From Lachnospiraceae bacterium (GTDB lineage: Bacteria; Bacillota; Clostridia; Lachnospirales; Lachnospiraceae), in NCBI GenBank assembly GCA_910574805.1, contig CAJTCV010000010.1, positions 62,001 through 126,000 on the forward strand: 64,000 nucleotides of DNA, given 5' to 3'. The position numbers and the translations under genes are program-made. Shown here one piece after another: positions 1-8,847 of the stretch. The stretch's first letter is position 1, and each line of letters begins with the position of its first letter. Under the pieces are notes generated by a model. The model made no database searches. It saw only the letters and a list, made by a program, of their open reading frames with translations, and was not told where the DNA came from.

Positions 1-858
1 AGCGAACAGATCCTGGAACTGCTGGCAGATAATATTGGGCATGGCGTCTCCTGCCTGGAATGCCGCCAGGTTCTCCGCGGACAGGGTCTGCAGAATCGGG
101 TTGAATACTGCGCCTACCACGGAACCGCCGTTGACGCCGAAGAACCAGAAGAAGTGCAGGAAAATGTACGCAATCACCATGGCCGGAAGGGTGTTTCCAA
201 GGGCCAGAAGCGGCGTCTGCAGAATCTCAAATACAAAGTCAAAGGCATTTCCGTAAGGCGTCATGGCGAAGATCACATTGATCACAAAGAACACCAGTAC
301 GGACATTCCCGCCGGAATCAGCGCCGCGAAGGATTTTTCCACGGTAGGCGGCACGCCGTCGGGCATCTTGATGACCCAGCCTTTGCTGTCCACCCATGCA
401 TACACATGGACGGCCAGAAAAGCGCAGATGATGCCCACGAAGATTCCCTTGGAACCGACCCATCCCAGCGGGATGCCGGATACCACAGACTCTTCAAACA
501 GGATCTCATAGGGCATAATCAGGAACCAGCACACCAGTGAGATGGCAGCGCCGAACAGCCGGTCCACCTTCATCTGCTCCGCAAAGGAGTAGCCGATCCC
601 CACCACGGCCAGGATTGCCATGATGGAAAAGGTGGCGTCTGTCGGTTTTGCAAAATAGGACGCCCAGTTTTCCCCGAAAAACTGTCCCCAGAACTCCGTC
701 CATCCCGGGATCGGGAAGTTGGCGATCAGCAGGAAGAAGGATCCTACGATCAACAGCGGCATGGATAACAGAAAACCGTCTCTGACGGCGATCAGATATT
801 TATTCTTTCCGATTTTCTCTGCCAGCGGCATGAAAAAACTCTCTAATTTTTGTAACAT
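1..858 (-). CDS. PTS lactose/cellobiose-family EIIC permease (C-terminus beyond window)
   Basis: Membrane channel subunit of a sugar phosphotransferase system; it takes up and phosphorylates a beta-glucoside or amino-sugar type disaccharide with the EIIB and EIIA encoded just upstream. Reading from ATG at 858 gives at least 286 residues without a stop, beginning MLQKLESFFMPLAEKIGKNK, then hydrophobic segments (RDGFLLSMPLLIVGSFFLLI; LVCWFLIMPYEILF; IFVGIICAFLAVHVYAW), the usual start of CelB/LacE-type IIC proteins of about 430 residues. About the last third lies off the window. It follows the EIIB gene by 29 bp, so it is the third gene of the IIA-IIB-IIC operon. Substrate is not readable from sequence; the shared operator with the mupG promoter hints at a muropeptide-derived or related amino sugar. 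Confidence 0.9.
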   Translation of the reverse strand, partial: MLQKLESFFMPLAEKIGKNKYLIAVRDGFLLSMPLLIVGSFFLLIANFPIPGWTEFWGQFFGENWASYFAKPTDATFSIMAILAVVGIGYSFAEQMKVDRLFGAAISLVCWFLIMPYEILFEESVVSGIPLGWVGSKGIFVGIICAFLAVHVYAWVDSKGWVIKMPDGVPPTVEKSFAALIPAGMSVLVFFVINVIFAMTPYGNAFDFVFEILQTPLLALGNTLPAMVIAYIFLHFFWFFGVNGGSVVGAVFNPILQTLSAENLAAFQAGDAMPNIICQQFQDLFA

Positions 859-887
859 CAGCTTTTCCCCCTGTTATTGTTCTGCAG

Positions 888-1208
888 CTATTTTGCTGCC
901 TTCATCATTTTGATGGCTGTCTTCAGCACCTTTTCCCCGTCCATCATCCCGTACGCGGTCTGGTCGATGACAGCGATGGGGATTCCGGTGGAACCGAATT
1001 TGTCCACTACTTCCTGATAGCGGTACTTGACCTGCGGTCCCAAAAGAATCACGTCGGGATGCTTTTCCTCCACAATCTGCGCGATCTTTCCGTCCGGAAA
1101 CGCCTCCACCTCAATAGGAAGTCCGTGGTCCGTCGCCACCCCCTGCATCTTGCTTGCCAGCATGCTGGTAGACATTCCTGCACTGCAGAATAAATATACT
1201 CTTTTCAT
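888..1208 (-). CDS. PTS lactose/cellobiose-family EIIB
   Basis: Small cytoplasmic phosphocarrier (106 residues, normal for the family) that passes phosphate from EIIA to the sugar in EIIC. The N-terminal loop MKRVYLFCSAGMSTSM carries the phosphorylatable Cys8 followed by the Ser/Thr-rich P-loop; PDVILLGPQVKYRY is the conserved middle strand. Start ATG at 1208 has GAAAGGAGAGAG upstream. The ribosome site lies only about 10 nt after a tandem pair of 90-nt hairpin repeats that fills the gap from the EIIA gene. Confidence 0.95.
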   Translation of the reverse strand: MKRVYLFCSAGMSTSMLASKMQGVATDHGLPIEVEAFPDGKIAQIVEEKHPDVILLGPQVKYRYQEVVDKFGSTGIPIAVIDQTAYGMMDGEKVLKTAIKMMKAAK

Positions 1209-1230
1209 AAAACACTCTCTCCTTTCTCAT

Positions 1231-1448
1231 TTCAGTTCCGCATCTGACCTAACTCCGCCCCCGCGTCTGGAAGCATTTTCCCTCTCTTCGCTCCGTAAAA
1301 TCCTTCCGGGGCTGCTTTCGGGCAGATGCTGTTTTTCTTAATTTCAGTTCCGCATCTTCCCTCTCTCCGCCCCTGCGTCTGGAAGTATTTTCCCTCTCTT
1401 CGTTCCGTAAAATCCTTCCGGGGCTGCTTTCGGGCAGATGCTGTTTTT
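1231..1448 (-). repeat. Tandem pair of 90-nt hairpin repeats (copies A and B)
   Basis: Two copies, 1231-1336 and 1343-1448 (period 112), fill the gap between EIIA and EIIB. Their hairpin cores (1240-1329 and 1352-1441) are each exactly 90 nt and differ at about 7 positions. As minus-strand RNA each starts CAGCATCTG, ends (C/A)AGATGCGGAACTGAA and folds on itself: outer GCATCTG/CAGATGC, CCCC/GGGG, inner GGAAG-ATTTT/AAAAT-CTTCC. A third core of the same length is at 57870-57959 and a diverged longer relative at 60965-61078. No protein is credibly encoded. Confidence 0.9.
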
Positions 1449-1454
1449 TGCCGG

Positions 1455-1793
1455 CTACTGCGCCAGCTTTTTTTCCAGTTCGTCGATTCGTCTGTAAGCT
1501 GCAATCATCTCTTCTGCGATGATCTTGAAACCTTCGGCGCTCATAAGCTGATCCTCCGCGTGGATCAAAAGCAGGGAACCTCCCACCTGCTCGCCGTTCG
1601 TCTCCTTCTGAAGCAGTCCGAAATGCGCTTCGTGCCCTTTCAGGAACTCCTGCTGCCCTGCTTCCAGACAGTCCTTCGCCCCCTCAAAATCCCCGGCCTT
1701 TGCCTTCTGGATTGCCTCAATGTAACTGGAACGCGCCGTTCCCACGCTGGATATGATCTGAAAACAGGTCATTTCTAATCCTTCCACCCGCAT
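1455..1793 (-). CDS. PTS lactose/cellobiose-family EIIA
   Basis: First gene of the PTS operon; the helical trimeric phosphocarrier that takes phosphate from HPr. 112 residues, normal length. The active-site signature LLLIHAEDQLM places the phosphorylated His at residue 78. Two starts are possible: ATG at 1793 behind a close AAGGAGGAGC, or Met8 (1772) behind GGAAGGATTAGAA; family alignments usually start close to the second Met, so the first seven residues are uncertain. The promoter with an upstream palindrome lies at 1820-1875. Confidence 0.95.
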   Translation of the reverse strand: MRVEGLEMTCFQIISSVGTARSSYIEAIQKAKAGDFEGAKDCLEAGQQEFLKGHEAHFGLLQKETNGEQVGGSLLLIHAEDQLMSAEGFKIIAEEMIAAYRRIDELEKKLAQ

Positions 1794-1819
1794 GCTCCTC
1801 CTTTCTTTTATCTGATCCT

Positions 1820-1875
1820 ATTATAGTCCGGATCTGCGGAAAAGAGCAGCCAATCTCTTTCCTAGCTGTTAGGAA
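1820..1875 (-). promoter_or_regulatory. PTS operon promoter with 17-bp palindromic operator
   Basis: On the minus strand a perfect -10 TATAAT (1820-1825) lacks a good -35, as in activator-dependent promoters. Exactly 33 bp upstream of the -10 lies the palindrome TTCCTAACAGCTAGGAA (1859-1875). The same palindrome with one changed central base sits 33 bp upstream of the -10 of the mupG promoter at 17186-17241. Inferred binding site of the PRD activator encoded at 14114-16024. Confidence 0.75.
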
Positions 1876-2095
1876 ATCTGCCCGCTTTTTCCGTGAAATC
1901 CTTCCGCAAACCGGCATTTTCCACAAAATATACAGCCGTCCCTTCCGGACTTCTTTTGCAAATAGTTCATCCTTTTGAATCTTTTATTGTGAAAAGAAGG
2001 CAGTACGGGTATAATAGAAGCAGGGACATGAAATAACAGGAAATGCGTGAAAAAAGCACTCCGGCCGGAATGAAACATGGGGAGGCAACAGGGAA

Positions 2096-3691
2096 ATGGG
2101 AAATTATGTAAACCCCGGAAACAGCGGATTTACCAGAATCAGAAAAAATATTTATATAGATAAAACCGGCCTGATCCGCCTGGTCAACCAAACCATTGAT
2201 ACTCCAAGATGTTTGACCTGCGTCAGCAGGCCCCGGCGTTTCGGAAAATCTTTTGCCGCGAAAATGTTATGCGCCTATTATGACAAAACCTGTGATTCGT
2301 CCATGCTTTTTGACGATCTGGCAATCGCCGGCGACCCACAGTATCGAAAACACATGAATCAGTATGACGTCATCTATCTGGACATGACAGAGGCGATCGG
2401 AGAAGCTTCTCTGGATGATATGGTATCTTATATTCAGCGGAATGTGGTGCGGGAACTGACGGAACAGTATCCTGCGCGGAAGGCTGCGGAAGGCTTTGCG
2501 GCGACTCTGGCCAATGCCGCCCAGACCGCGGGAAATAAATTTATCATGATCATCGACGAGTGGGACGCTCCGATCCGGGAAGCAAAGGAACGCCCGGACC
2601 TGCAGCGGAAATATCTGGAATTTCTGTGTTCTCTGTTCAAAAACAGCGGAATGACAGATAAAATATTTGCGGCGGCATATATGACCGGTATCCTGCCCAT
2701 TAAAAAGGACGGCTCCCAGTCAGCCATATCTGATTTCTGGGAATATACCATGATTAAGCCAAGACAGTTTGCAGCATACGTGGGATTTACCGAAGCGGAA
2801 GTGAAGAAGCTCTGTGCGGACTACGGCAGCGATTTTGAAAAAATGAAACAGTGGTACGACGGATATTCCTTCCGGGATCTGGCCTCCGTCTATAATCCCA
2901 ATTCCGTTATGAAGGCGCTTTATCACCATGATTTTGACTCCTACTGGACGCAGACTTCTGCAGCAGAAAGCCTGATGGGATATATCAATCTTGATTTTGA
3001 CGGACTGGGGAAAACGGTCGCAGAGCTGATCGGCGGAGTGGAAACCCGCGTAGATACGAACGGCTTTGCAAACGATCTGGTGACTTTCCGGGACCGGAAC
3101 GACGTGCTGACACTGTTGATCCATCTGGGCTATCTGGCCTATGATGAAGAGACACAGACCGTACACATTCCAAACGAAGAGATCCGCCGGGAATTTGCCA
3201 AAGCCGTACGGCAGGTAAAGCGGGACGATACTATCCGGCGGGTACGGGAGAGCGATCAGCTCATCATCGACACCATTCACGGAAAAGAAGAAGCCGTTGC
3301 AGACCAGATTGAGAAGATCCATGAAGAAGAAGCTCCTCTGTATTATAACAACGAACAGGCGCTGCGCAGCGTGATCAAGCGCGCCTACTTCAGCTATGGG
3401 GACGAGTACCTGATGTTCGAGGAATTACCGGCGGGGTCCGGCTACGCAGATATTGTGTATTTTCCCAAAAGAGGTTCCATACTGCCGGCTCTGATCGTGG
3501 AATTAAAATGGAACCAGTCCGCGGACGGCGCCATTGCACAGATCAAAAACCGTCGGTATCCGGAGGCAGTCAAAGAATATGGGGGAGAGATCCTGCTGGT
3601 GGGAATCAGCTATAACCGCGAAGCCCCTGCAGGTGAGCGAAAGCACCAGTGCCGGATCGAACGGTTTACGATTCCGCCGGCAGCTTTCTAA
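2096..3691 (+). CDS. AAA-ATPase-like / PD-(D/E)XK nuclease-domain protein
   Basis: 531 residues with two parts: an N-terminal AAA-like NTPase (PF09820 type) and a C-terminal PD-(D/E)XK nuclease-like domain (PF08011 type). The start region with IRKNIYIDKTGLI and the altered P-loop SRPRRFGKS (about residues 44-52), Walker B FIMIIDEWDAP (about 150) and the downstream QWYDGYSF box are family hallmarks. The nuclease core shows YADIVYF followed by ALIVELKW near residue 465. The family is often multicopy in Lachnospiraceae and Bacteroidetes and its biological role is not established. Start ATG follows GGGGAGGCAACAGGGAA. A second family member starts about 70 bp downstream. Confidence 0.88.
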   Translation: MGNYVNPGNSGFTRIRKNIYIDKTGLIRLVNQTIDTPRCLTCVSRPRRFGKSFAAKMLCAYYDKTCDSSMLFDDLAIAGDPQYRKHMNQYDVIYLDMTEAIGEASLDDMVSYIQRNVVRELTEQYPARKAAEGFAATLANAAQTAGNKFIMIIDEWDAPIREAKERPDLQRKYLEFLCSLFKNSGMTDKIFAAAYMTGILPIKKDGSQSAISDFWEYTMIKPRQFAAYVGFTEAEVKKLCADYGSDFEKMKQWYDGYSFRDLASVYNPNSVMKALYHHDFDSYWTQTSAAESLMGYINLDFDGLGKTVAELIGGVETRVDTNGFANDLVTFRDRNDVLTLLIHLGYLAYDEETQTVHIPNEEIRREFAKAVRQVKRDDTIRRVRESDQLIIDTIHGKEEAVADQIEKIHEEEAPLYYNNEQALRSVIKRAYFSYGDEYLMFEELPAGSGYADIVYFPKRGSILPALIVELKWNQSADGAIAQIKNRRYPEAVKEYGGEILLVGISYNREAPAGERKHQCRIERFTIPPAAF

Positions 3692-3763
3692 GAAATTTCC
3701 CGGAAATTTCATCCGCTTGGGAACGGCTTGAAACAGAACAATGAAAAGAAAGGGGGAGCGCAC

Positions 3764-5482
3764 TTGAAAACTCCTGCAAAACTGCCCATCGGCATTGAAG
3801 ATTTTAAAAAGATCCGCACAGAAGGATTCTACTATGTGGATAAGACCGGCATGATCACAGAGCTTCTGAACAACTGGGGAGAAATCAATCTCTTCACCCG
3901 TCCCCGCCGGTTCGGAAAATCCCTGAACATGAGCATGCTCAAATATTTCTTTTCCTTCGGCTGCGATCCGGAGCTGTTCCAGGGACTTGCTGTCGCAGAG
4001 GAACGGGAGCTCTGTGAGCACTATATGGGAAAATTTCCGGTGATCTCCATCACACTGAAAAATGCAGAGGCGCAGAATTTTAAAAAGGCGCAGGCGCTTC
4101 TCTGTTCCATCATCGGCAGCGAAGCGCTGCGGTTCCAGTTTCTTATGGACAGCGAACGCCTTTCCGCCGAAGAGAAAGAACGTTACCGGCGTCTGATCCA
4201 CACGGATGCTGACAGTCTGCAGGAATTTCCCATGTCCGATGACGTGCTCAAGGGAAGTCTCCGGACCCTGTCGCAGCTTCTCTGCAGACATTATGGACAA
4301 AAAGCCATCCTTCTCATCGACGAGTACGACGTCCCTCTGGACAGGGCGCAGCAGAACGGCTATTACGACGAAATGGTGGACCTGATCCGGAGTATGTTCG
4401 GGCAGGCCCTCAAGACCAACGAAAGCCTGCAGTTCGCCGTTCTCACCGGCTGCCTGCGGATTGCAAAGGAAAGCATCTTTACCGGTCTGAACAACTTGAA
4501 CGTCATTTCCATTACCGACGATCTGTTCCATGAACATTTTGGGTTCACCGATGCAGAAGTAAAAGCCCTGCTGGAATACTATGGACTGCATGACAAATAC
4601 AGCGACCTAAAAGAATGGTATGACGGTTACCGTTTTGGAGAAACAAGTATCTATTGTCCCTGGGATGTGATCAACCATGTAAGCCGCCTCCGGGTCAATC
4701 CGGACGCCCGGCCCCGGGCCTACTGGATCAACTCCAGCGGCAATTCCATCATCCGTACGCTGCTTCAGAAAGCGACTCCGCAGACCCGGATGGAGCTGGA
4801 CCGTCTGGTGAACGGGGACGCTGTCATCAAAAAAATCAACGAAGAGCTCACTTATCGGGAGCTGTATGACAGCCTTGACAACCTGTGGAGCGTCCTCTTC
4901 ACCACCGGCTACCTCACCAAAAAGGCAGAGATCGATCTGAACACTTACGAGCTGGTCATCCCCAACCGAGAAATCCGCATGATCTTTACCGAGCAGATCC
5001 TGGACTGGTTTCAGAAGGAGGCAAGAGAAGACGCGCCCGCACTGGACGCCTTCTGCGAAGCCTTCTGCCAAGGCGATCCCGCGGCAATCGAACATCAGTT
5101 TGCTTCTTACCTGAAGAAAACCATCAGCATCCGGGATACCGCCGTGCGCAAAGAGCGAAAAGAAAATTTTTACCACGGCATCCTGCTGGGACTTTTAAGC
5201 CACCGGGAGGACTGGCTTCTTCTGTCCAGCGTCGAATCCGGCATCGGCTACAGCGACATCCTGATCGAGCTTCCGGATAAAAACATCGGGATCGTAATCG
5301 AGATCAAATATTCGGAAAGCCGGAATCTGGAAGCCGCCTGCCAGAAAGCGCTGGAACAGATCGAGGAAAAAAATTATGCAGACCGCCTGATGGAGGATGA
5401 CATGGATACGATCCTCAAGTACGGCATCGCCTGCCGCAGAAACACCTGCATGGTGCGGATGGCGGAATCAGAATGTTATTGA
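3764..5482 (+). CDS. AAA-ATPase-like / PD-(D/E)XK nuclease-domain protein, second copy
   Basis: About 572 residues, same architecture as its neighbour but strongly diverged: FYYVDKTGMI, P-loop TRPRRFGKS, Walker B AILLIDEYDVPL, EWYDGYRFG box, and a C-terminal YSDILIELPDKNIGIVIEIKY that supplies D-ExK nuclease residues. I chose TTG at 3764 because AAAGGGGGAG lies 6 bp before it; an in-frame TTG at 3728 would add 12 residues but has a poor ribosome site. The end overlaps the convergent GH32 gene by 7 bp. The pair may have arisen by old duplication or by independent capture; function unknown. Confidence 0.87.
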   Translation: MKTPAKLPIGIEDFKKIRTEGFYYVDKTGMITELLNNWGEINLFTRPRRFGKSLNMSMLKYFFSFGCDPELFQGLAVAEERELCEHYMGKFPVISITLKNAEAQNFKKAQALLCSIIGSEALRFQFLMDSERLSAEEKERYRRLIHTDADSLQEFPMSDDVLKGSLRTLSQLLCRHYGQKAILLIDEYDVPLDRAQQNGYYDEMVDLIRSMFGQALKTNESLQFAVLTGCLRIAKESIFTGLNNLNVISITDDLFHEHFGFTDAEVKALLEYYGLHDKYSDLKEWYDGYRFGETSIYCPWDVINHVSRLRVNPDARPRAYWINSSGNSIIRTLLQKATPQTRMELDRLVNGDAVIKKINEELTYRELYDSLDNLWSVLFTTGYLTKKAEIDLNTYELVIPNREIRMIFTEQILDWFQKEAREDAPALDAFCEAFCQGDPAAIEHQFASYLKKTISIRDTAVRKERKENFYHGILLGLLSHREDWLLLSSVESGIGYSDILIELPDKNIGIVIEIKYSESRNLEAACQKALEQIEEKNYADRLMEDDMDTILKYGIACRRNTCMVRMAESECY

Positions 5483-6960
5483 AGATCATATGCTGCAACG
5501 TCGATCTGTGCCGTTCCGTCCGCAAAGAATGAGATTCCGTCCGCTTCCTGTTCTGTATACATGGTCGCAGTCAGCACCTGTTCCCCGTCGTTCACGAAGA
5601 CTTCCACGCTGAACCGGTCCAGTATGATCCGTAACTTCAGCTCTCCGTCTGCAGTCTTTACCAGACTGCGCCGCTGATGAATAATGGCTCTTCTGGAGCC
5701 GGAGAACTTCCGGTCGATTTTCAGAATCGATTCCTGCGGCCGAAAGCTTAAGGATGTATAGTACCGGTCATTCTGCGCAAAACGGACCGCAAATTTCCGG
5801 TACGGATTCTGCGGATCTTCCGGACGGATCCTAAGCTCCATATCCACCATTCTTCCTCTGATCCCATCCAGTTTCACCACTCCCGAAACCGCGACATGCG
5901 TGTATGATATTTTATTGTGCCGCATGTCGTTAAGTTCCCGGACCGGCCGCTGGTACAGTCTGCCGTCTCTGACCGACAGTTCTCTTGGCAGGCTCATCTG
6001 CCCCATCCACGGATCTTCCGGCGAACGCATACTGCAGGCGTCCCAGTTCTGCATCCAGCCGATCAGAATCCGGCGGCCGTCCGGCGCCAGGACCGTCTGC
6101 GTCGCGTAAAAATCAATCCCGTAGTCGATGGACTGATCATGCGTTTCTGCAAATGTCCCGGTCTCCTCGTCGTAATCACCGATCAGGCAGAGCGTTCCGT
6201 TTCCATTGTGGTATTCGAACCCTTCCGGGAGCATATCCTGCGGACTGGTCAGCAGCACCCATTTCCCGTCCAGTTCGAAAAAATCCGGGCATTCCCACAT
6301 CTTCCCAAACCGGTCGCAATTGGAAACCAGCACGCTTTTAAATTTCCAGTGAAATCCGTCCCCGCTGGTATACAGCAGGATCTGCCCGCTTCCGTCTGCC
6401 GGACGGGAACCCACCACGCACCGGTAGGTTCCGTCCGTATGTCTCCAGATCCGGGGATCACGGAAGTCAAACCGGCTGCTGCCTTCCGGAAGGTCCGTAT
6501 CGTCCAGCACGGGATTCTGTTCATATTTCTCATAATCCAGCCCGTCGCCCGCGGCAAGGCACTGCGTCTGCACCTCCCGGTATCCGCCGTGTCCCTGACG
6601 CTCTTTCAGCACGCCGGTATACATCAGCAGCTGTCTTCCGTCCGGCAGCTCCACCGCGCTTCCGGAGAAGCACCCGTCCCGGTCGTACGCCTCGTCCGGC
6701 GCCAGGGCGCAGGGAAGGGATTCCCAGTGAAGCAGATTCTGGCTTACCGCATGCCCCCAGTGCATGGACCCCCATCTGGATTCGTAAGGATAGTACTGGT
6801 AAAACAGATGGTACCGGCCTTTATAGTAAGAAAAACCATTGGGGTCGTTCATCCAGCCCGTACGCGGAGTCAGGTGAAAACCGGGACGCTCCTCTGCTTT
6901 TATTAATTTTTCAGAAGCTTCTTCATATTTTCGCGCTTCACGTAATGTCTGACTTGTCAT
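5476..6960 (-). CDS. Glycoside hydrolase family 32 (sucrose/fructan beta-fructosidase)
   Basis: Cleaves terminal fructose from sucrose, sucrose-phosphate or short fructans. The three GH32 catalytic boxes are intact in the 494-residue product: WMNDPNG with nucleophile Asp39, FRDPRIW with Asp168, and ECPDFFEL with acid/base Glu223. No signal peptide, so it acts in the cytoplasm on sugar brought in by the adjacent ABC transporter. ATG at 6960 was chosen (AAAGGAAAAAGAGTG upstream); an in-frame extension to 7053 has no support. Last gene of the minus-strand operon permease-permease-binding protein-GH32. Confidence 0.93.
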   Translation of the reverse strand: MTSQTLREARKYEEASEKLIKAEERPGFHLTPRTGWMNDPNGFSYYKGRYHLFYQYYPYESRWGSMHWGHAVSQNLLHWESLPCALAPDEAYDRDGCFSGSAVELPDGRQLLMYTGVLKERQGHGGYREVQTQCLAAGDGLDYEKYEQNPVLDDTDLPEGSSRFDFRDPRIWRHTDGTYRCVVGSRPADGSGQILLYTSGDGFHWKFKSVLVSNCDRFGKMWECPDFFELDGKWVLLTSPQDMLPEGFEYHNGNGTLCLIGDYDEETGTFAETHDQSIDYGIDFYATQTVLAPDGRRILIGWMQNWDACSMRSPEDPWMGQMSLPRELSVRDGRLYQRPVRELNDMRHNKISYTHVAVSGVVKLDGIRGRMVDMELRIRPEDPQNPYRKFAVRFAQNDRYYTSLSFRPQESILKIDRKFSGSRRAIIHQRRSLVKTADGELKLRIILDRFSVEVFVNDGEQVLTATMYTEQEADGISFFADGTAQIDVAAYDLQ

Positions 6961-7092
6961 CACTCTTTTTCCTTTCCCACTGTATAAACGGCACTGGATT
7001 TCTGCACTCATCGTTCCCGCTCTCTGGTGCCGTTTATCATACTTTTTCGGCAATTTTTAAACACCAAATATATGAATTATGATTGGAATGAT

Positions 7093-8792
7093 TTATTTTC
7101 CTTCCATGCTTGCGTTATACGAATCCAGATATTTCTGGAATAATGCCAGATATTCACTGAGTCCGTAGGCTTCCAGTTTATCCAGATATTCCTCCCAGTC
7201 CTTATCTGTAAATCCGTTCATGATCCAGTCCGCTTTTTTTGTCTTGATCTCTTTATGAATATCTGCCTGAAGATTGGAAAGCTTCTCCGTATCCTCGCGG
7301 CTCATGAAAATATTCGGATACACATACTGCGTGTGCATATCGGGCGTATAATATTCTTCGATCCAGTCCAGACGGTACTGAGCGTCATCCGGGCAGGTCA
7401 CATACACGTCATAATATTCATCCAGTATGGCAAGAGGGCCTCCTACCGATTCCGCTTCCCTGACTTCCACCGGAGACGCGTCGCCCAGGGGCGCATGTCT
7501 TAACATATCCTCGCCGTCTGCATTTTTCCCCATCTCGAAGATATCAAAATCGTCATCCTCTCCGTAGGTTCCCCAGTTGTTCTGCGGAGACTGCAGCGGC
7601 GCGTACATCTGATCCAGCCATGCGCATACCAGCGCCGGATTTTCCGCCACGGAAGTCACCACACAGCGTCCGCGGTCAAATCCGCTGGTAAAAGAACCGT
7701 TCTGGGGCGTCAGGTTGCAGGTATCCGCCGTCAGAACCGGAAGCGGCACCCAGTCTTTCAGATTGTCGATATTTCCCACATCCCAGCTGAAGCATACGCC
7801 GTAACGTCCGGACTTTCCTTTGGATACATAGGTGGACCATTCCTGGGTAAATGCTTCCGGATCGATCAGATTCTCCTCGTACAGCTTATGCAGCCACTCA
7901 ATTCCTTTCTTATAGCCTTCCTGCGTGGCGCTGCAGATTACTTTCTGCTCATCTGTAACGACAATATGCCTGCCGTTGTTCTTGTCTTTATCCACCTCCC
8001 CATATCCTTCTCCGAAGCCGTTGATCAGAATCGACGGGTCCTGGTCCCCGTCGTTGACAATGCAGGACATGGGAATAATGCTTCCTTCAATTCCAAATTC
8101 CTCCTGAAGTTCGGATGCATGGTCACGGAACTGAATCAGGACTTCCTCGAATTCATCCACCGTTTCCGGAATCTCAAGCCCCAGAAAATCCAGCCATTTT
8201 TTGTTAATGAAACTCATGCCTCCCACCGTCTGGATGGCCGTCTTGTTGGAACCGAGCTGCTCAATCCACGGCAGCGCCCAGATATGTCCGTTTACATCCG
8301 TACACATGGTCCGGTATTCCGGATATCGGTCAAATACCGACTTCAGATTCGGCATGTACGCGTCAATGTATTGTTCCAGCGGGATAATCGCGCCGTAATC
8401 TGCGTATTTTAACAGATTGCTGTCTGTAAATCCTGCTGAAAAGATAAAGTCCGTCAGCTTGTTCGGGTCCGACATATTCAGCGAAATTTTGTCCCCCACT
8501 GGTCGGACTGGATCGCCGTCCAGTCGATCTCCACATTGGTCTGTTCCTGCAGGCGCCGAAAGATCGTCCGGTTGTTGGGTTCGGATTCCGTATTGGGCGG
8601 ATAACTGATCATTCCGGTCAGCACGGTCTTTTCCTTCAGGGGAAATGCAAGCTCCGCCTCATCCACCGGACGGAACGTTCCGTCGTTGATCTTCCTCCTG
8701 CCCGCGCAGCCCGTAAGGGAGACGGCCATACACACCGCAAGAACTGCCGCCGCCATTCGTTTCCCGGTTCTGTATCCAAATCTGTTGCTCAT
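7093..8792 (-). pseudogene. Sugar ABC transporter lipoprotein (solute-binding), frameshifted
   Basis: Lipoprotein of the LplA-type extracellular solute-binding family: Lys/Arg-rich start, hydrophobic stretch and lipobox VSLTGCAG, then YPPNTESEPNNRTIFRRLQEQTNVEIDW. The reading frame breaks at a run of five C on the plus strand (8493-8497; five G in the coding sense). Upstream frame ends QSDQWGTKFR-stop; the rest of the protein (QWGDKISLNMSD...) continues in another frame to 7093. One extra G would restore a protein of about 566 residues. Either a recent inactivating deletion, slippage or an assembly error in a homopolymer. The fragments otherwise look conserved. The binding protein lies between permease and GH32 genes. 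Confidence 0.85.
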
Positions 8793-8847
8793 TCCTCTGC
8801 CTCCTTCTCATTGTTATGGCCTGACGCCATTTCAGTAATCATTCCTG

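Noticed and set aside
1231-1448. The tandem repeats as a CRISPR array
   Set aside because: Only two 106-bp copies separated by 6 bp, no short repeats with spacers, and strong self-pairing.
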